Made by a program: the position numbers and the translations under genes. Shown here one piece after another: positions 1 to 7,726 of a DNA stretch of 64,000 nucleotides. Every line of letters begins with the position of its first letter. The stretch's first letter is position 1. Source of the DNA: Halosolutus gelatinilyticus (GTDB taxonomy: Archaea > Halobacteriota > Halobacteria > Halobacteriales > Natrialbaceae); contig NZ_CP095491.1 in the NCBI RefSeq assembly GCF_023028105.1, positions 62,001-126,000 on the forward strand, in the 5' to 3' direction. Below the pieces are notes generated by a model that was given only the letters and a program-made list of their open reading frames with translations, had not been told where the DNA came from and did no database searches.

Positions 1-1256
1 GTTTCGAATCCCTCGACGATCGCGCTCGCAATCACCTCACGGTCGGTCTCGTCGAAGAAGTCGAGCGCGTGCATCGATGCGATCTCTTCGTCCACGTAGC
101 CCGTTATCTCGGAGACGCTTTCGTTCCACCGCTCGAGCGTCCCATCGCTACCGAGCGCGTAGAAGACGTCGTCGACCGCGTCCAGGGTGTTGTCGGTGTA
201 CTCTTTATACTGCTCGAGCGCCCGTCTCCGGCGTGTCCGTTCGAGTTCGTAACTGACCCACTGCGTCGCCAATTCGACGAACGTCTGCTCGCCCGGCGTG
301 AACGGAGTGCGCTGCAACGCCCGATCTTCGAAGCAGAGCGTCCCGTAGAGGTCGCCCTCGGCGATCACCGACCCGCCGATGTAACAGTCGAGGTCCCATT
401 CACCGTACACAGCCTCGTCGATCTTCTCATCCGGCGGCCGCTCGGTGAACGCGAGCAATCCGTCGATGTCGATGGTCGTCTGACAGTACGTCTCCGAGAG
501 CGGCGTGACGGACCCAGGCTGGACGCGAGAGTCGTCGCTGCTGGCGTGCGTGATCTGGAAGTGATCTTCCTCCTCGTCGACCACTGCGAGGTAGCCGGTC
601 TCGACGCCGAGGCGTTCACGTCCCAATTCGAGCACGCGAGAAACCTTTTCATCGAACGATCGGTCCTGGTCGGCGGTGACCTCGTACAGCCGCTGAAGCG
701 CCCGGTTGTTCTCCTCGAGTTCGCGTTGGGTCCGTTCGTTCTCGATTGCCGACGCGAGCACGTTCGCGACGCTCTGGACGAAGTTCGCGTCGTGTTCGTC
801 GAACTCTCGACGGTCCGCCGTGTGTGTTCCCAGGATTCCCCACGGCTCTTCGACCGAGCCGATGATCACGCTGATCCCGCTGCCGACGTCGTGGTCTACG
901 AGCAGATCTGACCCGGAAAACCGATCTTCGGATCGGAGATCGTCGACAATAACCGGCTGTTCGGACAGTAACGTGTATCCTGCCTGTGAATCGCGATCGA
1001 TAGCCACCGTCGCCGAGCCGACGAGTCCGTCTTGCCAGCCGACACCTTGTCGCAGAAAGGCCTCATCGCCTCCCGGTCGCAGTTCGAGCACCGTCGCGTA
1101 CTCGTTGTCGAGCGTCTCCGCCACGGCGGCGACGGCCTCCTGAAACAACCGATCGAGGTCGTCCGTCTCGAGCGCTCGGTGTCCGAGGTCAGCCACTACC
1201 TCTTGCTGGCGAATACGGGCGCGCAGTTCCGCATCCTCCTCGGCGTGCGCGTCCAT
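1..1256 (-). CDS. GAF-GAF-PAS sensor protein (C-terminal part outside window)
   Basis: The reading frame is open from an ATG at 1256 to the window edge, so the C-terminal output part is missing. A first GAF domain lies at about residues 15-160 and a second at about 175-335. They are joined by a helical linker with many Glu and Arg, and the start of a PAS domain follows at about 350. These are cytoplasmic ligand or redox sensors in haloarchaeal histidine kinases and Bat-type regulators. No membrane segment is visible. Which output domain follows (histidine kinase or Bat-HTH) cannot be told. A TATA-like GTTTACAA lies about 30 bases upstream of the start. The family assignment is from pattern reading. 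Confidence 0.8.
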   Translation of the reverse strand, partial: MDAHAEEDAELRARIRQQEVVADLGHRALETDDLDRLFQEAVAAVAETLDNEYATVLELRPGGDEAFLRQGVGWQDGLVGSATVAIDRDSQAGYTLLSEQPVIVDDLRSEDRFSGSDLLVDHDVGSGISVIIGSVEEPWGILGTHTADRREFDEHDANFVQSVANVLASAIENERTQRELEENNRALQRLYEVTADQDRSFDEKVSRVLELGRERLGVETGYLAVVDEEEDHFQITHASSDDSRVQPGSVTPLSETYCQTTIDIDGLLAFTERPPDEKIDEAVYGEWDLDCYIGGSVIAEGDLYGTLCFEDRALQRTPFTPGEQTFVELATQWVSYELERTRRRRALEQYKEYTDNTLDAVDDVFYALGSDGTLERWNESVSEITGYVDEEIASMHALDFFDETDREVIASAIVEGFE

Positions 1257-1364
1257 TTCAAAGGAGATGGTAATGAACGGTTGTAAACTCTTTCCCCGTT
1301 CGGACGTCGGTCGAAACCGTATTAGGGGTGGTAACGCCGAGATGCGGTCAAGAAAGCGGCGTAA

Positions 1365-2099
1365 TCACGGCTTCGAAGAAGTTGCATGTGACTGGGATTC
1401 GATAGGGACGGCGCCGCCGCGGATCAGAGTGATGCCGTAGGTGCCGACCCAGACAACCCACATCAGCCAGCCAATGAGACCGAGGAGACCAAGCGGGCCA
1501 GCCTGGTCCATAATTAGAGGGGCAAGAGTGGCTGAGCTAAACAGCAGTGCGGCGGCAAGCAGCCCCAATCTGCCGTGCCACTGGCGGATGAGGCCTGCAC
1601 GTAGGCCGCTGATGGACAGGCCAATGAGGGCGAGTGTCAGGAAGGTGCCGTTGAGCATGAATAGCGCATCGTGCAACGCCCAGAGTTCAGTGGTCGCTGT
1701 ACTGTCGTGCGCGGTCGTCGACGCGAGAGCGAGCCGGATTGCGATAACCGCGGCGAAGGCGCCATTCTGCAGGATCAGGCCACCGAATCCGACCAATGAC
1801 CATGCCTCGCCTCGGTCGCGGTCGGACTGCCACAGCACGGAGACCGCGCCAGCGCCGAACAGCGTGGCCAGCACCCAGGCAAGGGGTGTGAGCATAGATG
1901 CGATACCAACGATATCCTTGCTTGTGGTGAAGAATGCGATGACTTCGCCAGTTTCGGCGCCAGCGTGAGGAAGTCCAGCCGGCACCAAGAATACGTTGCC
2001 GAGGACGATCAGGAAGGCAAAGCCGAGGGCGGCGATGCCAGAGATTTGAGGGAAGGCCATGGTGGGCAGAGATTTGATCTTCGGATCCATTTGAACCAT
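1365..2099 (-). CDS. Hypothetical multi-spanning membrane protein, probably acquired
   Basis: A 244-residue protein with about six hydrophobic spans and short loops; the function is not recognised. It has almost none of the Asp/Glu excess of halophilic proteins. Its codon choice (many TTG, AGG, CTG and CAG codons) differs from the flanking genes, which suggests transfer from a non-halophile; the loop style recalls actinobacterial hypothetical membrane proteins, but that is only an impression. The start could be Met1 (2099) or Met4 (2090). Divergent transcription from the HTH gene at 2187 places both promoters in the 2100-2186 interval. Confidence 0.6.
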   Translation of the reverse strand: MVQMDPKIKSLPTMAFPQISGIAALGFAFLIVLGNVFLVPAGLPHAGAETGEVIAFFTTSKDIVGIASMLTPLAWVLATLFGAGAVSVLWQSDRDRGEAWSLVGFGGLILQNGAFAAVIAIRLALASTTAHDSTATTELWALHDALFMLNGTFLTLALIGLSISGLRAGLIRQWHGRLGLLAAALLFSSATLAPLIMDQAGPLGLLGLIGWLMWVVWVGTYGITLIRGGAVPIESQSHATSSKP

Positions 2100-2151
2100 G
2101 AGTGGACTAAACAGGAGTTATGGGTGAATATTTTCGGAGACATGTGTACGT

Positions 2152-2159
2152 CTTTAAGT
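2152..2159 (+). promoter_or_regulatory. TATA box of the HTH-10 gene
   Basis: The sequence TTTAAGTA is a good haloarchaeal TATA box. Its centre is about 31 bases before the ATG at 2187, which would give a leaderless or nearly leaderless transcript. This argues for the 2187 start rather than the in-frame upstream starts at 1965 and 2142. Confidence 0.55.
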
Positions 2160-2186
2160 AATCCGACGGCTGATTCCAGAGTGTCA

Positions 2187-2819
2187 ATGCCCAGTATACG
2201 GCTCAAGATCCAGGCTACGGCAGTGGAAGATTGGTTGGCCGACTTTTCGATAGAGTTCCCGGATGCTGAATTCAGAGTGCTGACGGATCAGCCCACCGAG
2301 GATGGCCTGTTAGGGGTCGCCGAAGTGGTGACGACGGACGGGAACGCACTCGTTCGTCAGCTCGAAGAGGCGCCCGAAGTGCGCTCAGAGGTGTTATATA
2401 TCTCTGAACAGCGAGTGCTGATTCAGGCTTTAGCCCCGATGACGGAGTCGTATGAGGCACTTCGCAGGTCAGGAACCCTCCCAGAATATCCTGCTATCCT
2501 TCAAGACGGGTGGTTCTCCTTTACGGTGACCACTTCACAGGAACAGCTGTCAGAGTACATAGATGAGTTAGCAGCGGCCGGGGTTCCATATCAGATTCTA
2601 TCGCTAACTCAATCACATGAATCGAGCACGCTGTTAACGGATCGGCAATGGCAGTTCATTTCTGACGCCATCGAACGTGGCTACTACGATATTCCGCGCG
2701 GCTGTACGCTCGTGGAGCTGGCAGAGTCGTTTAACATCAACAAATCGTCGGCGGGCAGGCTGCTTCGCCGAGCTGAAAGCCGAATCATCAAGCAATTCGT
2801 TGCAGAGGCGGCAGGATAA
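2187..2819 (+). CDS. Bat-like transcription regulator with C-terminal HTH-10 domain
   Basis: A 210-residue protein. The C-terminal 50-60 residues form the helix-turn-helix type found at the end of bacterio-opsin activator (Bat) proteins: a span predicting a growing helix after LTDRQWQF, then a region ending in NINKSSAGRLLRRAE. The N-terminal 140 residues are the usual small alpha/beta region of these short regulators, with no PAS or GAF domain. It is probably a DNA-binding activator or repressor whose target is unknown; the divergent membrane protein is one candidate. The start is set by the TATA box at 2152. The gene converges on the DUF7386-type gene, with its stop directly abutting that gene's stop. 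Confidence 0.82.
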   Translation: MPSIRLKIQATAVEDWLADFSIEFPDAEFRVLTDQPTEDGLLGVAEVVTTDGNALVRQLEEAPEVRSEVLYISEQRVLIQALAPMTESYEALRRSGTLPEYPAILQDGWFSFTVTTSQEQLSEYIDELAAAGVPYQILSLTQSHESSTLLTDRQWQFISDAIERGYYDIPRGCTLVELAESFNINKSSAGRLLRRAESRIIKQFVAEAAG

Positions 2820-3053
2820 CTAATACCGAAGCCCGATCACAGACGTATTGCACAGGTCTTGGATCGTCTCAGGGCCGTACTCGCCTGGAGCGTCTTGGAT
2901 GTTCTGTTCACTCTCGAGCAGGTGGGGCAACGCGGCGTCGATCGCGGTGGACATCGACGAGTTGTCGTGCGGGTCGGCGGCGATCAGTTCGCTGGCACAT
3001 TCGAGCTGGCGTTCCCGTTCGTCGGTGAGTTTCAGGCTAGTTCGTCGAGCCAT
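2820..3053 (-). CDS. Small ribbon-helix-helix-like protein (DUF7386 type)
   Basis: A 77-residue protein of a short haloarchaeal family that I recall as DUF7386. The N-terminus has a beta-strand pattern (RTSLKLTDER) followed by two helices, as in ribbon-helix-helix DNA-binding proteins such as antitoxins; the RHH reading is an inference. The C-terminal 30 residues are acidic. It follows a 45-residue open frame with only seven bases between them, so the two are probably co-transcribed. The stop abuts the stop of the convergent HTH-10 gene. Confidence 0.65.
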   Translation of the reverse strand: MARRTSLKLTDERERQLECASELIAADPHDNSSMSTAIDAALPHLLESEQNIQDAPGEYGPETIQDLCNTSVIGLRY

Positions 3054-3060
3054 AGTTTAA

Positions 3061-3198
3061 TCAATGTATGCACGGGGCCGAATCGCGGATGACGACCAGT
3101 TTCGCTCCGTCACCTTGCGTCACTTCGCGGCTATCGGCGTAGAGGCCGTCAATTCCACTCATGAGCAGCCCTACTGGTTCTCCCCCGAATAAATTCAT
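3061..3198 (-). CDS. Small 45-residue open reading frame upstream of the RHH-like gene
   Basis: An ATG at 3198 preceded by a strong Shine-Dalgarno match (GGAGG, six bases before the ATG) opens a 45-codon frame that ends seven bases before the DUF7386-type start. The peptide has a Gly-rich N-terminus, an internal Met at residue 13, and the run QGDGAKLVVI, which looks like a folded strand rather than noise. No family is recognised. The RBS and the tight spacing support translation; size and lack of homology keep confidence moderate. Confidence 0.5.
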   Translation of the reverse strand: MNLFGGEPVGLLMSGIDGLYADSREVTQGDGAKLVVIRDSAPCIH

Positions 3199-3435
3199 AC
3201 GGCCTCCTGGATTTCTGTGTAGATTACCAGTGTATACTCTCTCCGACCAATTATCGGAACTTGTCGGGTGACGACCCGATAGAGCAGGTGTCAGAGGGAT
3301 ACGGAAGTGGCGGGCGAACTCACCACCGTTCGGCGATCGGTTGTCGGCAACACGTCCCCGATCGCGTTTTACTAGCGTAAATAATGCGGTAGAGATCTGT
3401 TCAGTGTAAAGGATGTCTGCAGCGCGGCATCTACA

Positions 3436-3831
3436 TCACTGCTGGATGATCTGGATGAGGTTCCCGCATGTGTCGTTGAAGACGGCCATTGTGACGCCCC
3501 CGGCAGTCATCGGCTTTTGGGTGAACTCGACACCTTGTTCGCTCAGGCGTTCGTACTCGGCCTCTACGCCCTCGCATGCGAACGAGGTCCAAGGGATGCC
3601 GTTGGTGACGAGCGCGTCGCGGTACGCTTCCAGCTCTTCGGAAATTGCTTGGTTCCCTGTGGGTTCCAGGAGCAGCTCAACGCCGTCGAGCGACTTTGGC
3701 CCAACCACAGTCAACCACCTCGCCCCGCCCACTGGATCGTCAGTCTTCTTCTCGAAGCCAAGGACGTTCGTGTAGAACTCCAGCGCCATCTGTTGGTCGT
3801 CTACGGGTACGCTTGTTACGTAAATTTCCAT
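3436..3831 (-). CDS. VOC-family (glyoxalase/bleomycin resistance-like) protein
   Basis: A 131-residue single-domain protein with the beta-alpha-beta-beta-beta repeat of the vicinal oxygen chelate fold. It begins with a strand ending in VPVDD, continues through EFYTNVLGF, and ends with FNDTCGNLIQI, where VOC proteins carry their last metal-ligand strand. Members act as dioxygenases, isomerases or antibiotic-binding proteins, usually as dimers; the substrate cannot be predicted. It starts four bases after the ArsR-type gene ends, so the two form an operon and this is the likely regulated target. Confidence 0.85.
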   Translation of the reverse strand: MEIYVTSVPVDDQQMALEFYTNVLGFEKKTDDPVGGARWLTVVGPKSLDGVELLLEPTGNQAISEELEAYRDALVTNGIPWTSFACEGVEAEYERLSEQGVEFTQKPMTAGGVTMAVFNDTCGNLIQIIQQ

Positions 3832-3835
3832 TTGG

Positions 3836-4150
3836 TTAACTCCTCTCGGATTCCGTGTCGGTGTCGTTCTCGGTCAGACGGTCCATCCAGGCTGCTGCCG
3901 CCTTCAGATGGTCTGTGCCAGCGAACTCTAGGACCTTGGTCCTGCCGCGACGGGTCGAGGTGATGAGACCAGCCTCCTCGAGGACGTCGAGGTGCTTGCT
4001 TACGCCCTGTCGAGACATGTCGACATCGTGCTCCATGGTAAGGCGCGCACAGAGTTCGAAGAGCGTCTGTTCGTTGTCCGTCAATTCCTCCAGGATCAAT
4101 CGACGAGTATCGTCGGCCAGCGCCCGGAACACGTCGTCGTTAGAGGACAT
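3836..4150 (-). CDS. ArsR-family winged-helix repressor
   Basis: A 104-residue winged helix protein: FRALADDTRRLILEEL at residues 8-23, a recognition helix near SRQGVSKHLDVLEEAG, then a wing with TRRGRTKVLEF. The sequence lacks an obvious ELCVCDL metal site, so it probably senses something other than arsenite. It is the first gene of a two-gene operon with the VOC protein. The start at 4150 is preferred over 4180 or 4243 because a perfect 6-base inverted repeat sits at 4160-4177, just before 4150, and would lie inside the coding region with a longer start. Confidence 0.85.
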   Translation of the reverse strand: MSSNDDVFRALADDTRRLILEELTDNEQTLFELCARLTMEHDVDMSRQGVSKHLDVLEEAGLITSTRRGRTKVLEFAGTDHLKAAAAWMDRLTENDTDTESERS

Positions 4151-4159
4151 CGGACAACA

Positions 4160-4177
4160 TGCAACTGTTTGGTTGCA
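4160..4177. promoter_or_regulatory. Candidate ArsR operator (perfect palindrome)
   Basis: TGCAAC-TGTTTG-GTTGCA is a perfect 6-base inverted repeat with a 6-base spacer. It sits 10-27 bases before the ArsR start, about where the transcript should begin; a TATA-like ACTTATCT lies at 4183-4190. The position fits autorepression by the ArsR-type protein. Confidence 0.55.
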
Positions 4178-4454
4178 CATAGAGATAAGTCTGCCGGTGG
4201 GCCGTGAGGTCGAACAAGCAGTACGATCTGGCCACTGTCTCAACCCATCGGGCCCACATCGAGTATGTGCGGAAGACGCGGTCCCTGGTGATTTCCGCGA
4301 AAAAGGCGCCGTTGCCGCCGATATCGTAGTATGACTGTCGCAAGGGACAATTGGAGACCATCTTCGGCGAATAGAGGCGAAAATTATCAGACCTACAATC
4401 TTATAAATATGCTCTTATTCATTCGAATGTTTCGAGATCGTACTCACGCGAATC

Positions 4455-4658
4455 GTGGGCTGGGAGTTTGCCGACGGCGTGGTGTCGATCGCGACCGAAA
4501 GTGATCGGACGGCGTGGGCGACGGTTTCGGACAACGTGGCAGGGATCGGTGAGAAGGGAGCGATCCACGTGCCGAAGACGACTCATCGGTCACCCCCCTC
4601 ACTTCTCGTGGAGTTCTCGGAATCTGAAACTGGTCGCTCACTGCCCGTACGAATGTAA
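4455..4658 (+). CDS. Uncertain short open frame or gene remnant
   Basis: A 67-codon frame from a GTG at 4455. Its first 45 codons (GWEFADGVVSIATE onward) read like protein, while the last 20 do not. Upstream is an AT-rich stretch with TTATAAATA at about 4400. No family is recognised. It lies between the ArsR operon and the decayed J-domain gene, so it may be a fragment. The rest of 4250-4975 shows no other supportable gene. Confidence 0.25.
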   Translation: MGWEFADGVVSIATESDRTAWATVSDNVAGIGEKGAIHVPKTTHRSPPSLLVEFSESETGRSLPVRM

Positions 4659-4974
4659 CAGGTCGCTGCTCTCAAAGACTGCTTTCTAAACCAAGTGACA
4701 CACCTTTCCCCGTCCCTTGTGTTGTTTTTACTGGCCCTGGAACGAAAGCCATTGGATGTCAGAATTATAAGGGGACGGCGTATCTTCAGGGCCATCCTTT
4801 GAAACCCTCCGTAGCCAAGAGCCTGCTTCGTTCTGCCTGAGGAGTGACCGCCGTCGGTTCGAACCTCTCGCTCCTGATTCTCGATCGCGTGCCGAACCTG
4901 CTCGTCGCTTGCGTGGTGGGCTGGATGGGCGATCGTCGTCCGAGTCACGACGTCGTACAGCTGGCTCGCCGGCA

Positions 4975-5553
4975 CGAACTCATCGAGCATCGCCTCCTCG
5001 GCCTCGATGACCCGCTGAAAGTATTCGCGATCTCCACCGAGGTCCGGGTGGTGGCTTTCTTCAGTCGCAAGCTGCGGTGCGAATCGTCTTGTCGTCCGCA
5101 TCCGGTTCGACGTCGAGAACGGCGCGCGGTGGAACCTCCGCGACGATCGCCTCATCTTCGGCCGGCGGCAGCCGCGCGTTCGCGCACTCCGACTCACCTG
5201 TGACGACCGGCCGCTGCTCCATCTTGCGCTTCTCGCGGACGTACAGCCCAACGGTGCGAACGTTATCTCGAAGCCGAGAGAATCGATCACAGGCCACCGC
5301 GTATTGCTCGCGCCCATACTCCAATGGAGAACGAATCCTGGATCATCCGGACTCGTGCGGGCGTACGGCCGTTGATCGCGTTGGCGCTGCTGCGCGTCGA
5401 ACGAGTATCGGAACTCGTCGACCTCGAGCTGCGACAGCTCTGCCTCGAGACCGTCGAACGCCTTCGACAGCGAGATGTCGAAGCTGTTGTTTCGAGTCCG
5501 ATCACCCGCAGATGTTCGCTCGAAGCGACAGGCCACTCCAGGCGTTCAGACAT
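4975..5553 (-). pseudogene. Decayed haloarchaeal J-domain (DnaJ-like) protein gene
   Basis: Pieces of one protein are spread over three frames of the same strand. The start (MSERLEW, ATG 5553) is in one frame. From about 5530 to 5324 a second frame carries a region ending in TSPDDPGFVLHW. From about 5324 to 5075 a third frame carries FSRLRDNVRTVGLYVREKRKME and ends near LDVEPDADDKTIRTAA. Then the second frame resumes with a J-domain HPD motif (HHPDLGG) and FQRVIEAEEAML. Joined, they match the haloarchaeal proteins that end in a C-terminal J domain. At least three frameshifts are needed, so it is probably inactive unless these are assembly errors. It overlaps the preceding zinc-finger frame by eight bases, the usual arrangement of the intact pair. 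Confidence 0.7.
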
Positions 5554-5788
5554 CCGCCTCACCCCCGTGACGGCCCGGCAACGTCTCCGGGTCGGGGATC
5601 ACGACGTCTTTCCCAGCGGCGGAGCCGCGGCTCAGTCGCCGGTAGGAATCGCACTCGCCGCAGCGGTGAGCGCGATCGCGATCGTCACCGAAAACGCGGC
5701 AGAACCGATCGCTGACATGGGCGCCACAGTGCTCACAGGTCGACGAATTACCGGCCGCTGGCCACGGGGCAATCGTCACGCCGACCAA
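5546..5788 (-). CDS. Small zinc-finger protein (DUF7563-like), possibly degenerate
   Basis: The core CEHCGAHVSDRF followed by CGEC gives a CxxC...CxxC zinc site like that of the short haloarchaeal DUF7563 family, which usually begins just before the first CxxC. Here no ATG stands at that position: the frame opens at a TTG (5788) or at a GTG nine bases further on. The C-terminal half also does not look like the family. The gene overlaps the J-domain pseudogene start by eight bases and may be decaying with it. Confidence 0.45.
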   Translation of the reverse strand: MVGVTIAPWPAAGNSSTCEHCGAHVSDRFCRVFGDDRDRAHRCGECDSYRRLSRGSAAGKDVVIPDPETLPGRHGGEADV

Positions 5789-5897
5789 CTCCGGGAAGTA
5801 TATCGACTATCCAGTAATATCTCGAAAGAGAGAATTGGATTTTTGGCAGGCTCAGGGTATGAGCGGCTAAGAGTTGAACACTTACAAAAATTTCGAG

Positions 5898-5968
5898 TGG
5901 GACCGCCGAGAATTGAACTCGGGTCCTACGGACCCCATCCGCAGAGGATACCACTACCCCACGGTCCC
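5898..5968 (-). tRNA. tRNA-Pro (anticodon GGG)
   Basis: A 71-base cloverleaf: acceptor GGGACCG pairs with CGGTCCC, discriminator A; the D arm has AGTGGTA; the anticodon stem TGCGG/CCGTA encloses A32-T-GGG-G-T38; the T arm is CCGAG-TTCAATT-CTCGG. The A32-U38 pair is typical of tRNA-Pro GGG. The CCA end is not encoded. A TATA-like CTTAAAC lies about 30 bases upstream (5994-6001). Confidence 0.95.
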
Positions 5969-6088
5969 GCACTCGGATCGAAGGCCGTCTGCCGTTTAAG
6001 GGTATCGTTTCGGCGGCGCCACGTCACTGCATTGCGCACGTCTCACCGACGGCGATCGACGCCATGCGGTTCGACTGCCGACACCCAG

Positions 6089-6997
6089 TCAGACCACCAC
6101 GCGCTCAAGATCGACTGTGACACCGCCGTCGGCGTCCAGATCGCCAACTAGCGTCCCGAGACAGACCGCGGACTCGTTCGGCGTGTAACAGGCCACGAGG
6201 TCACCTCGATCGGCCGCGTCGTCGATCGAGAGTACGCCGGGTGCGTAGACGGGGGCGCCGGTGGCCACCTCGCGGGCGGCGCTCTCGGCGATCACGACAC
6301 CCGGAATCCCCTCGAGGATGCGTTCCGCGGGGTCGACAATCTCGCGCAGCGGCGCCGGATCGTCGTCCTCCAACCAGAACGCGAGCGCGTCGTAGAGTTC
6401 GTAGACCGTGTGGAGGTCCGTGTCGTCGAACGGGTCGGTCGCGGTCCGGCGAAGGTCGCCCATGTGCGCCCCGGTGCCGAGCGCCAACCCGAGGTCGTGA
6501 CAGAGCTTCCGGACGTACGTGCCGCTCTCGCACCGGATTCGAAGGAGTAGTCGCCGCTCGGCGGCCTCGAGTACGTCCAATTCGTAGATCTCTCGTACGC
6601 GCAGGCGGCGCGCGACCGCGCTCTTTCGCGGAGGCTTCTGGTAGATCGGGCCCTCGAACTCGGCGACGATCGAGTCAACGTCGTCCGGAACGGGACCGTG
6701 GCACTCGAGCACCGCGACGTACTCCTTCGTGCCCTCCAGAAACACCTGTGCGAGTCGGGTTGCGTCCCCGAGCATCACGGGGAGACAGCCGGTGACCTTC
6801 GGATCGAGCGTCCCGGCGTGGGCCGCCTGATCGATCGTCGCGTCGACTTCGCTCCGGGCGAGCGTCTCCGCGATGGCGTCGCGAAGCCACCCGCTCACCT
6901 GGTGGGAGGAGGGACCCGGCGGTTTGTCGAGATTGACGACGCCGAACGCGAGCAGATCGGCGGGCGATCGCTCCGCGGGTGGGCCACGCAACGCCAT
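6089..6997 (-). CDS. truB: Archaeal Cbf5/TruB-type pseudouridine synthase
   Basis: A 302-residue protein that converts uridine to pseudouridine in tRNA (U55) and, with box H/ACA guide RNAs, in rRNA. The catalytic motif HAGTLDPKVTG is at residues 60-70 with Asp65 as nucleophile. KPPGPSSHQ at 25-33 and the KPPRKSAVARR segment near 125 are conserved family blocks, and the last 80 residues form a PUA domain. Length matches archaeal Cbf5. Its start overlaps the cmk stop (ATGA), so translation is probably coupled; this cmk-cbf5 order is common in haloarchaea. Confidence 0.95.
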   Translation of the reverse strand: MALRGPPAERSPADLLAFGVVNLDKPPGPSSHQVSGWLRDAIAETLARSEVDATIDQAAHAGTLDPKVTGCLPVMLGDATRLAQVFLEGTKEYVAVLECHGPVPDDVDSIVAEFEGPIYQKPPRKSAVARRLRVREIYELDVLEAAERRLLLRIRCESGTYVRKLCHDLGLALGTGAHMGDLRRTATDPFDDTDLHTVYELYDALAFWLEDDDPAPLREIVDPAERILEGIPGVVIAESAAREVATGAPVYAPGVLSIDDAADRGDLVACYTPNESAVCLGTLVGDLDADGGVTVDLERVVV

Positions 6998-7575
6998 CAG
7001 AACTCGTAGTCGGCGCCAGTTACGGGCGCTTTCCCTTCGTCGCCGGTCGGATCGTACTCCTCGACCGCGGTGACGAGCATGTCCAGCACCGCGTCCGGCT
7101 CCCAGCGAGCCGTGTTCACGGAGAGATCGTAGATCGTCAGATCGCGGATGTCGATGCCGTAGTACTCCGCGTAGCGCTGGGCCTCGCTGGCCTCCCGCGC
7201 TTTCGTCTCCTCGGTCGCCCGAACGGGATCTTTGTCCTCGCGCTCGGCGATCCGCTCGCCGCGAACGTCCGCTGGGGCGTCGAGCCAGAACCGGAAGTCG
7301 GCGTGCTCGCCCGCGAGCCAGCCGGCGAGTCGCGACTCGAGCACCAGCCCGTCTTCCTCGACGGCGATCTCGTGCAGGCGCCGATCGAGGTCCCGATCGA
7401 TCTGGTCGTTCTCCTCCGCGAGTTTGTTGAACTCCAGGGGCGTGTAGCCGCGTTCGTCGGCGAGTTCGCGGAAGATATCACCGCCGCTCACGTGATCGAG
7501 ATCGAAGGCGTCGGCGAGCAACTCCGCGGTCGTGCTCTTCCCGCTTCCCGGCGGGCCGGAGACGGTGAGTAACAT
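6997..7575 (-). CDS. cmk: Cytidylate kinase
   Basis: A 192-residue archaeal-type (d)CMP kinase that phosphorylates CMP and dCMP in the cytoplasm. The P-loop GPPGSGKST is at residues 7-15. The NMP-binding segment includes [10 protein letters not shown] near 30-40, and a LID-like region with many Arg and Glu follows at about 125-150. It is first of a two-gene unit, with truB overlapping its stop. The next gene upstream on the same strand, the DUF106 membrane protein, ends 150 bases away. Confidence 0.95.
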   Translation of the reverse strand: MLLTVSGPPGSGKSTTAELLADAFDLDHVSGGDIFRELADERGYTPLEFNKLAEENDQIDRDLDRRLHEIAVEEDGLVLESRLAGWLAGEHADFRFWLDAPADVRGERIAEREDKDPVRATEETKAREASEAQRYAEYYGIDIRDLTIYDLSVNTARWEPDAVLDMLVTAVEEYDPTGDEGKAPVTGADYEF

Positions 7576-7726
7576 ATTCTTGCTCCGATTCGCCGGCTAA
7601 AATGGGTTTTGATCGGCCCTCGAGTGCCACCGCGACCCACGGCGATCGATCGATCCGGCCAGGACGGCGCATCCGAACACTGCCGGTCGAATCGAAACGC
7701 GGCGATCGGCCGTTCGACGGTGGTCG

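Noticed and set aside
4840-4870. GGTTCGAACC motif resembling a tRNA T-loop
   Set aside because: The flanking bases cannot form the T stem or an acceptor stem, so it is not a tRNA or a tRNA fragment.
6201-6890. Several Arg-rich frames on both strands over truB
   Set aside because: They overlap a well-supported gene and have no folded-looking segments.
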